From: Trichostrongylus colubriformis
Lineage: Eukaryota > Nematoda > Chromadorea > Rhabditida > Trichostrongylidae
Reading direction: 5' to 3'
Assembly: GCA_963978905.1 (NCBI GenBank)
Contig: OZ022260.1
Coordinates: 15,923,725 to 15,987,724 of the forward strand
Length of the DNA stretch: 64,000 bases
Shown: one piece after another, positions 56,127 to 64,000 of the stretch
Position numbering within the stretch: the first letter of the stretch is position 1
How the letters are laid out: each line of letters starts with the position of its first letter
Notes under the pieces: generated by a model
Databases searched by the model: none
What the model was told of the DNA's origin: nothing
Seen by the model: only the letters and a program-made list of their open reading frames with translations
Made by a program: the position numbers and the translations under genes

Positions 56127-57394
56127 TTAGGTTGTCTCAAAAGTCTTGTAGGATTTTTTCGATCATCACTTTTTATTATTTTTTCTTCCAACAAAGAACA
56201 ATCAGGCAGCAACGTATTCACCATTGTTATTGACAACACCCTGCCCCCCCCCCCTCCATAGGTAAATCGTTGATTCCCTCCTCCCAGAACTCTGGGCTCT
56301 GAGAGTCGAAGAAGTCAGCGATCGCCTTTGCAAACATGTCATAATCAACGAATTTTCTCTTGGCCAGGAAGGATTCAAGAGGATGGGAAAGGTGATAGTC
56401 AGAAGGGACAATGTCTGGAGAGTATGGCGGGTAGGGCAGCACATCCCACCCGAGCTCCTATAACTTGGCCTGGGTACTTTTCGCGAAATGGGAGCGAAAT
56501 GGGAGCGGGCGTTGTCATGAAGGAGGGTGACCGCGGACATTCTCAGGCGCTTTTCTCGAATAGCGACGGCGGTCTCCTAGAGCTGGTGGGTGTATACGGA
56601 AGCGGCTATTGTCTCGTCTTGTGCCAGCACCTCTTGGTAAAGCATTCCTTCCGCGTTCAGGAGCAGCTGAGAAGAATCTTCATCGTATGGGGTCGGACAT
56701 GGGCTGCGTTGGCGGCTCGGCGTCACGTAGCAGCCAAAAGGCGCGCGGTGCGTTGGTATCGTACATGTCCCACCTTTCATCGCCCGTAGTTAGATAGACG
56801 AGAAAGTCGTTGCGATGCGGGCGGAGCAGCAGCGATTGGCAGATGCTCACACGGGCACTTTCGTGAGCATCCGTCAGGGCATGAGGTCCCTCGCGACAGC
56901 ACCTTCCGATAACCGAGCTCGTGTAGGCGACGATTTACGGGTATGGGTGCTTGTCCATTCCTCTCCGCCAGCTCGCGCATGGTGGTTCCAGGATCGGCGC
57001 GAACGGCAGAGAGCAGCGTCTCGTCGTCGAATGCGTGTGGGCGTCCCGTGCGTGGCTTGTCTTCCATGTCAATCTCGCCGTTGCTGAAGCTGATGAGCCA
57101 GCGGCGCACGGTCTCGTAGCTCACACATCCCTTGCCCAATGCAGCGCTGATGGAGTGGCAAGCTTCCGTCGTTTTGGTGCCGCAAGACCGCTCATAATAG
57201 ATGACACCGCGAGTTGGGTGGGTATCGACAACGGGCATTGTAGCTCTCTCCACGGGATCTGGCGGGTCAATATATATTTTCCTAGAAAGTTTAGGGAACC
57301 CACCATATTCCTCATCCGCCGAGACCTGCCTCGAAGTAAACAAGAGTTATTGATTTTTTCGGAAAGATCCTACAAGACTTTTGGGACAACCTAA
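56127..57394 (-). mobile_element. Near full-length mariner, frameshifted
   Basis: TIR TTAGGTTGTCTCAAAAGTCT faces AGACTTTTGGGACAACCTAA, flanked by TA; 1268 bp. The minus strand reads HPTRGVIYYERSCGTKTTEA, VRRWLISFSNGEIDMEDKPR followed by the TGRP linker, LLSAVRADPGTTMRELAERN, then, after frame breaks, LLHDNARSHF and LPYPPYSPDIVPSDYHL (D34D region). This copy retains the segment missing from the 29303 and 58240 copies. Inactive because of frameshifts. Confidence 0.9.
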
Positions 57395-57720
57395 TACTTC
57401 TTCGCACCTGGGGTGCGAATCAGGTGCGAAGTAAGTCATTTGTGCCAATGTGCACACATCCGTGCAGCCTCATCGAAGCAGTTCAGTCTGTCCGAATACG
57501 TGTAGGATATCCTCGCAGTGTGAGATCAATGGATCCCCTCCACTAAATAAATGTTCAGATATTTTACATGCTACTATCGAGTCTCTCAATTCATAAAGTG
57601 GGATGATACCACTCTTTCGGCGGATATGTACCTAGCCGCTTTGTGTTACTTACGCTTTGTGGGAGCGGAGTAGAGCCTTGTTGAAGAACTAGATTTTGCT
57701 CCCGCTTCTGCACCATGCTG
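57395..57720. other. Spacer between mariner and fold-back
   Basis: Starts with an 11-bp direct repeat (TTCGCACCTGGGGTGCGAATC / AGGTGCGAAG) at 57403-57430. Nothing else recognised. Confidence 0.4.
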
Positions 57721-59100
57721 ACAAGGAATGGACACGAGGTCGAAGTGGCCATTCGGGATGGGATACAAATAGTCCGACGTATTTTCGGACGCTGGTCTCG
57801 AACTGCATTCCAAATTTGTAGAGCGATTCTCTGAGCGGGGCTATGGAGGCTTTTCAAAACATAATACCATTATATGACAGTTTTAGGAGCCCGTAGTGCG
57901 CGAGCCGGACGTTCTCACGCAACACCACTGCGATTTTCGTGTTCAGGGGACCAAACTACCTCTTAGAACATGTTTTCAGCCAATTCGAGAATTTGACCAA
58001 ATTTCGGAAAAATTCTTGGCCAACCCAATAGGCCTCTAATTGGCTAAAACCATGTCCCAAGGGGTAGTCTGGTACCCTTAACACGAAAATCGCTTTGATT
58101 TTGCGCGAGTACGCCTGGCTCATGTGCTGCGGGCTTCCTAGCCTACCATATAATAATATATTAGGTTGCACCAAAAGTCTTGTGGTATTTTTTCCGATCA
58201 TCACTTTTTATTTTTCCTAGCCTACCATATAATAATATATTAGGTTGCCCCAAAAGTCTTGTAGTATTTTTTCCGATCAACACTTTTTATTTTTTTTTCG
58301 TCCAACAAATAACAATTAGGCAACAGCGTATTGACCATTGTTATCGGCAACCCTCGAGAGTATGGCGGGTAGGGCAGCACATCCCACCCGAGCTCCTATA
58401 ACTTGGCCTGGGTACTTTTCGCGAAATGGGAGCGAAATGGGAGCGGGCGTCGTCATGAAGAAGGGTGACCGCAAACCTTTTCCGGCGCTTTTCTCGAACA
58501 GCGACGGCGGTCTCCTAGAGCTGGTGGGTGTATACGGAAGCGCTGACTGTCTCGCCTTGTACCAGCACCTCGCGGAAAAGCATTCCTTCCTCGTCCCAGA
58601 ACCAGCACAGTCCCAAGCGTGGTTTGTCTTTCATGTCAATTTCGCCGTTGCTGAAGCTGATGAACCAGCGGCGCACGGTCACGTAGCTCACACATCCCTT
58701 GCCCAAAGCAGCGCTGATGGAGTGGCAAGCTTCCGTCGTTTTGGTGCCGCAAGACCGCTCATAATAGATGACACCGCGAGTTGGGTGGGTATCGACAACG
58801 GGCATTGTAGCTCTCTCCACGGGATCTGGTGGGTCAATATATATTTTCCTAGAAAGCTTAGGGAACGTTCCACCATATTCCTGAACCGCCTCGACCTGCC
58901 TCGAAGTGAACAAGAGTTACTAATGTTTTTTGGAAAAATACCACAAGACTTTTGGGACAACCTAATATTTCAAAAACAACTCCATAACTCCGCTCAAAGA
59001 GTGGTTCTGCAAATTTTGAATGCAATTCAAGCAGCGTTCGAAGACTTCGGACTATGTATCTCTTTCCGAATGGTCACTCCGACTAGGAGCCTTCCCTTGT
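57721..59100. mobile_element. Fold-back element interrupted by a mariner
   Basis: Starts ACAAGGAATGGACACGAGGT and ends GGAGCCTTCCCTTGT. The left part (57721-58158) and the right tail (58968-59100) together correspond to the uninterrupted copy at 54478-55120, for example CGTATTTTCGGACGCTGGTC at 57777. The mariner 58161-58965 sits where the uninterrupted copy has the AAACCCTATATAAACC stretch. Confidence 0.8.
58161..58965 (-). mobile_element. Deleted mariner, copy 2, with duplicated 5' boundary
   Basis: TIR-like TTAGGTTGCACCAAAAGTCT at 58161 and TTAGGTTGCCCCAAAAGTCT at 58240 are each preceded by CCTAGCCTACCATATAATAA. The right end AGACTTTTGGGACAACCTAA is at 58946-58965. The minus-strand product reads RSCGTKTTEACHSISAALGK, FSNGEIDMKDKPR, then LGLCWFWDEEGMLFREV, the same internal deletion as at 29303. 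It is further shortened, and the C-terminal domain is missing. Confidence 0.9.
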
Positions 59101-59778
59101 GAGTAACAGAGCTCTGGCTTGATCCCCCGGAGTCCATTTGTAGCGAAACGTATTCTTATTTCCTAACAGACAGGATATCTCATATGTATGTCAACATTAA
59201 CTGAAAAAAACGGAACTCCCTTCATTTGGTTGCCTAGGAAAGTGCGGCATTTATAGCTCAGCTAACGGCTGTCTTAATGCATTTTTAAAAATCTCCCAAT
59301 CATGACATCTTAAAATTCACTCTTTTTCCGGAGTGCGTTTGGAGAAGACACGTCGGGGTTCGGAGAATAATGATGGAAAATACTCGAACAATCATCGCGT
59401 TCGTGGAAACCTAATTGAACGATGAAATGCCTTAATGAAAATGAGGAATTTCTCCACCCACTACTTCGAGTTAAGTAGAGCTACAATGATCCTGTAACAC
59501 TATTGTCCTCGAGGGAAAGGGGTAAGAAAATTTGGGTGTTCAGCAAGAGGGAATGTGTTCATACATATGTATAAATCAATCGTGTAGTCTAAGCAGAAGT
59601 TACAATACGGACACAACAAAACCGAGGGTTTGATGTGGCAGAGTTCGTCGAGCGCTGCGTATGACCGCCACACATCACGCTTTGGAGAGCACCGGTGGAA
59701 AAATTCATTGCAGCTTTCTTAAACTACCGATTTTTTGAATTACCGATCCGCTCAATTACCGATTGAAGGAAGTTACCG
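59101..59778. other. Unassigned spacer
   Basis: No gene or family recognised; a short AATTACCGAT tandem motif is repeated just before 59779. Confidence 0.35.
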
Positions 59779-60083
59779 ATTGAAGGAATTGTGCACGGGA
59801 AAACAGGTTTCTCATTGCTCACACATTTATGTTGTATTTTCCTAGTAAGGGCCGCATGCAAAGTTTTGCGCGAAAAAGTGAGAATTTGACTGAGACACAG
59901 TTCTTCTAGGTGGTGGCCAAGGGAAGGGGGGAGGTCCAAGTAGTACTCATCCCGTGGAGCTGTAACGTAGCCGATCTTCACTTCATTTTCGCGTAAAACT
60001 ATGCACGCACCCTTTATTGGGCAAATAAAATATAAATGTATTGGTAACAGAGAGGCACATTTTTGCCGTGCACGATTCTATTA
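59779..60083. repeat. Fold-back element, 'ggaattgtgcacgg' family, copy 3
   Basis: GAAGGAATTGTGCACGGGAA at the left faces TTTGCCGTGCACGATTCTAT at the right. The inner GCCGCATGCAAAGTTTTGCG faces CGTAAAACTATGCACGCACC. Confidence 0.65.
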
Positions 60084-60214
60084 AGGTCGCTCGTGTGATG
60101 TAAGAAGCGACGACATAGGGAAATTTTCCGTGACAATAAAAATGACTTATTTTTCTCATTGTGCCATTTTAGCCATCGCACCGCTTAATTCCCCTGCAAT
60201 GTTTTTGATCCTTA

Positions 60215-60642
60215 AAGGAATCGTCCACGGAAGAATCAGTTTCTTTGTTACCCTTAAATTTATGTTGTGGTCGCCTAATAAGGGCCGCATGCGAAGTTTT
60301 ACGCACAAAAAAAGTATTCGACAAAGATACAGCTCCCCAAATTCTCTGCCGGGTAGGCGGGACCTCCAAGTGAAGCTCCGTCCATCGTCCGCAGCGGTTA
60401 GGAACGGAGAGTGGGACTGTTCACGTGACTTTCTGTTTCTACTATGCGTCTCCGACCGCTGCGGACGACGGGGTGCGCACTTGCTCGGTGGCTCCGCCTA
60501 TCCCGCTAGCACTTTGTGGTGCTGTATTTTAGTTGGACTCACATTTTTTCGCGTGAACTTTTGCATGCAGCCCACATTAGGCAAATACAACATAACCATA
60601 TGGGTAACATAAAGACCCATTTTTCTGTGAACGATTCCTCCA
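60215..60642. repeat. Fold-back element, 'ggaattgtgcacgg' family, copy 4
   Basis: AAAGGAATCGTCCACGGAAG faces CTGTGAACGATTCCTCCAAG. The inner CCTAATAAGGGCCGCATGCG faces TGCATGCAGCCCACATTAGG. The best-preserved copy of the four. Confidence 0.7.
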
Positions 60643-62082
60643 AGGGTTTTATCGTTCGAAGTATATTCTCCCTCGGATAACACGCGAGCCTTGCTTTTTT
60701 TGCGAAATAGAGGTGGTGAGTCTGACAGTCATGAGAACGTCAAAATGCCACGAAATAAACCAGAATGTGCAATGCAGAATGGGTGACTTACACGAGAGAA
60801 GCTCATATTATGGCTTGTCCCATGCTCGAAGCTCGCTGCAGACATTTTTAGGTTTAGCAGGAAAAGGTTCAAACTTCCCATGAAAGGTTGATATAAGACA
60901 TAGTAGGTGAATATATGGGGCTTCCAGTGCTTATTACAATTGTGGAAATCAAAATTGCAAAATGTCATTCCGAGATAAGCAGAAAAATGACTAAATTTGG
61001 GTATGTTCACTCAAGCGAAAAAACCAAGAGTCGCGCCGCTTTCTTCTTCGAGGAGCCATTCATTTGATACTTTCTTTACTACTTTCTCTACTGACTTGAA
61101 CTGCTTGTTTCCTTCTTTTTCTTTCTTTTGTTCCCATTTTCTTTTCGAAGCGGCCTTCTTGCAGATGCTTCTCCCTAGGTTAAGGCACGTCGTTTGACAT
61201 ATCAAATAAATAAATAAATTTGAGAAGATACCCTGCTCGTGAATCGTTTTCATGGGAGGTCATTAAGAGGGTGTGTGCCACAAGGGAGTAGCGATTTCTG
61301 TGGCGATAACGGGAGCATGTCCTTCGTAATGATGCTTACGCCTTCGATTGTTTCTGATTTGTAGTTAGGTATATTATTCAACTATTTTACGTGTAGGTAT
61401 TTTATTTTCCTTTACAGCTTTATAGGCACACATGGGTGTGCCAAAGCAGTACAAAGTCCGGATTCACTTCAGTTTATGTATCTTTGCTTTGAACAGAGAT
61501 GATGTTTCAGGCTGCCTCCATCCTCTTCGATTGACGGCAAAATCACCGTATTATTATTTTACGAATGTCATTTATAAAATGCACATTCGACCGTTTTTAC
61601 GTATTCCAAGGCGAACCAACACTTGTCGATAAAGCCTAAAGTACGCACGGAATAGAGACCTCAATTTCTATCAAAATGACCAACTTTAAACTTTCGCTGA
61701 AGTCTTCCAATCCCTATTCATAGAAGGTCGACATCATATGCATTACTCTCATTACTCTCAATATTTCATAATTATGTCTTTGATAATTTCAGAACGAAAT
61801 GATCATTTTCTATTACATGCTTTTCGAGACGAGAGTCCTATAGAAGAGAATTTATAGAGGAGAGGGAAAGAGTGTTTATAATAAATTCAATACGACTCCC
61901 TCGCTAAACTGTGAGTAATAGCCTTCACAGTAACTGAAAGCCACAGATTTTTCCAAACATAGTTTTCAATGTGAAAAAATATTGTTTATTCATATTTTTG
62001 AGCCTGTTTTCCGGATAATATTCTTCGTTATGTGCCTGATCAAATAATATCTTCTAATCACTCGAATCTTTTTTTTTTGCAG
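60643..62082. other. Unassigned, with a possible LINE/SINE tail
   Basis: ATCAAATAAATAAATAAATT at 61200-61219 resembles the simple-repeat tail of a retroelement, but no reverse transcriptase was recognised upstream. A splice-like acceptor (CCTTTACAG) precedes 61420, but no coherent exon could be fixed. Confidence 0.3.
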
Positions 62083-62144
62083 TTTTGGATCCGATAAAGG
62101 CGGGAATGCTGAAAAATCGCGCTCGAATTGGGAAGTCGAATTGA
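62083..62144 (+). CDS. Probable terminal exon of an unrecognised gene
   Basis: After the strong acceptor TTTTTTTTTTGCAG, two bases complete a codon, then LDPIKAGMLKNRARIGKSN and TGA at 62142-62144. An AATAAA at 62171-62176 follows 27 nt later, the spacing of a compact nematode 3' UTR. The upstream exons were not identified and the family is unknown. Confidence 0.45.
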
Positions 62145-62170
62145 CGCTTAGTGTTCGATTTAACAGTAGC

Positions 62171-62176
62171 AATAAA
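62171..62176 (+). terminator. Candidate poly(A) signal AATAAA
   Basis: Canonical hexamer 27 nt after the stop of the exon 62083-62144, followed by T/G-containing sequence. Confidence 0.45.
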
Positions 62177-63184
62177 CGCAATAATACGATAGGGAGTCTA
62201 ATGTGCAAGTTTGCTATTGCAGATACATGTACATAGACACCACGACCGCTTCATCCTTGATCTTCTTGACAGTAAGTAAATAACACCGTCGTGAACAAGA
62301 GGAGTCTAACGTATAAGTTCACTCCCAAAGTGGGCGGAACTACGCACCTTCACCAATGAGTGGACTCGAACTATTTCCTTCATGTATTGGAACTTTTATT
62401 ACTTCAATTTCTACCATTTTGATGCTATACTCTTTTGTTGTTGGTGCGCCCATACAGCAGTATGACTTTTTGGGCGCATAAACTTTTTCATATCATCTTT
62501 TCATGGAATCTGAATACTATACAGAATATGGATATTTATAGAACTTACGTAAATTGCTGTTATTGCAGATATTTATTAACAATTTCGGGTGGGTCACAAG
62601 ACCTAACATGAACTGCTGCGGACTTACCAGAAAACAAAAGTATTTACGAGCGGTCTAGACTTGTTTCGCAGAATGCTTGCTTTCTCTTCTACACCAATTA
62701 TCGCTAATTTTCTTGCAGAAGTAAGTACTAACTTCTTAGAAGTGATTTCCACGGAAACGTTGAGGCGGAACCCGTGGAACGCCAGAATTTCGGAGTAGGT
62801 TACCTCTAGCAGAAAGGATATTTGAATGTTACATAGCTTTCCTAATTATAAGGTTGTGCGTTAGTGTTGTGACACTTCCAAATTTTTTGTAATTTCGATG
62901 CTTCTGAAGTTAATCAAGTATCACTCAACGGTGTGACTTATATCGATGAATTCCTCAGAATATCTATGAGATGGGCTTGCTCAGCTGTAGCAAGAAACAG
63001 CGTAGATTAAAACCTCATATTTGGAGACGTGATTTTTCCCAATATCTCCCGGTTCCCTAGTTGAGGGAACAGCTGCTAGTATTTGTGCTGCAGTCACTGA
63101 AAACGCCACTTATTACAGTTCATTGTTTCGCTACTCCATTCCTATTGGAGTATGAGATTCGCGCTTTATTGTCCACCCCTACAG
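62177..63184. other. Unassigned
   Basis: AT-rich. No repeat seen elsewhere in the window and no supported exon. Confidence 0.35.
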
Positions 63185-63351
63185 TTGGTTCGACGATCAC
63201 TAACAAAAGCATACTCTTTGGGGTTTGAGAGAGGAATAGGCATAGGAACGCAACAGACAATAGCAACACTGACTGAACCCATACGGCAAATGGCAGACAC
63301 TCGAATGCTCACGGTTTCCGAAAATTATGAGCAGTCTGGGTGTCTTACTAA
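63185..63351 (+). CDS. Candidate internal exon, unrecognised
   Basis: Follows CCCCTACAG and ends at a GTGAGC donor, phase 0 in and phase 2 out. Reads LVRRSLTKAYSLGFERGIGI then GTQQTIATLTEPIRQMADTR. The phase does not match the next candidate exon at 63575, so another exon would have to lie between them, or they are separate genes. Confidence 0.35.
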
Positions 63352-63574
63352 GTGAGCGAGTCAGACAGCAGCACTATGAGTGGCTAGTATCTTTTATATG
63401 TTGTGTCCTTGATTGGTAGAAGCCCGCAAGATGAAAGATGAGTGCTCTCTGTTCAGAGCTTCTCAGAGCTTTTTTTTTATTCCCTTCTCACATTTTTGTC
63501 GCAATTACGCATTCGTATAAGAAACACAGAACTTGGACACGTGTTCATTTTGCCCTTATTTTTTTTTGCCGCAG

Positions 63575-63853
63575 TTACACATTCGTACAAGGGGTACGCT
63601 GACCATGAGAAGATCCACTTCTGGCGGACTCTGCTCTACGTGCGCAACAGCTGAATTGTTGATCATATCTATTTGTTCCAGACTTTCTCCGGAGTGCCAC
63701 AATATGCGCTGTACCAGTCTGTATTACTGCAGCCACCTCTATTTGTGCCATACATCTTCAGGGACTGACTTACACTTACATTTTAACTCTTTCCAGGAAG
63801 CAGCTGACTTGTCTTCCAACACGGCCATGTATGCCAGCATGTTGCAAAGATAA
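63575..63853 (+). CDS. Candidate last three exons of an unrecognised gene
   Basis: Exons 63575-63639, 63682-63744 and 63797-63853 (TAA) join with agreeing phases across introns of 42 and 52 nt. The introns have GTGCGC and GTGCCA donors and TTGTTCCAG and CTTTCCAG acceptors. The product reads THSYKGYADHEKIHFWRTLLY, then SGVPQYALYQSVLLQPPLF, then EAADLSSNTAMYASMLQR. The amino-acid mix is convincing, but I recognise no family. The introns are as short as nematode introns get. Upstream exons are unknown. Confidence 0.5.
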   Translation, partial: LHIRTRGTLTMRRSTSGGLCSTCATAELLIISICSRLSPECHNMRCTSLYYCSHLYLCHTSSGTDLHLHFNSFQEAADLSSNTAMYASMLQR

Positions 63854-64000
63854 GCGGAAAATAAGAAAGAGCTAAACCTCGAAGTTTCGCTTGATCCTAC
63901 GTATTCTCTTGTTCGAGGGCGTTTCAAACATTATGCAATCAAGGTCCTGAGCTCAACATCAAAATTGAGAAATTTGAATACCTAGTCGCATTCGATTCTT

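Noticed and set aside
56328..56789. 153-codon plus-strand frame
   Set aside because: Antisense to the mariner transposase at 56127-57394; the similar plus-strand frames at 56951-57394 and 58338-59102 are rejected for the same reason.
61011..61253. Lysine-rich minus-strand frame
   Set aside because: Antisense of a pyrimidine-rich tract; the low-complexity reading is explained by base composition.

Overview
Eukaryotic, almost certainly nematode, genomic DNA. It holds small multi-exon genes with GT..AG introns, T-rich acceptors (tttcag type) and several introns under 100 nt. Three proteins are legible: an SCP-type phosphatase (scpl-1 type), a complete UNC-18 and a secreted Ly6/three-finger-type protein. 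The proteins read like clade V (rhabditid/strongylid) worms. The multi-kilobase introns packed with small DNA transposons suggest a strongylid such as a hookworm rather than Caenorhabditis; that last step is inference.

Layout. 1-6300: 3' part of the scpl-1-type gene (+). Its long intron carries a Helitron-like element swollen by a tandem array with higher-order structure. 6301-13117: intergenic, with a SINE, a 1.3-kb fold-back and a TIR element. 13118-19663: complete unc-18 (-), 15 coding exons whose phases all fit, 588 aa, one GC-AG intron. 19664-22960: repeats and unassigned sequence. 22962-26811: candidate but unrecognised (+) exons. 26903-30537: Helitron-like remnant, two mariners and a tRNA-like hairpin element. 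31028-44596: seven-exon gene (-) for a secreted Ly6-like protein with a Gly/Trp/Asn-rich tail; its introns hold a TTAA-flanked piggyBac remnant and several long fold-backs. 44597-61220: transposon-rich, with tRNA-derived SINEs (one split by a MULE-like element with 9-bp target duplication), two abutting Tc1-type elements, fold-back palindromes and mariners, one nested. 62083-63853: small terminal exons (+) of unrecognised genes.

The genes do not form an operon. scpl-1 (+) and unc-18 (-) are convergent; unc-18 and the Ly6-like gene lie on the same strand 11 kb apart. The main theme is repeat biology: at least a dozen transposon families, nested insertions, paired filled and unfilled copies, mariners mobilised with a shared internal deletion, and fold-backs built from inverted transposase 3' halves. 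Gene models come from reading splice phases by eye, and repeat families from visual comparison only; no alignment or database search was run.
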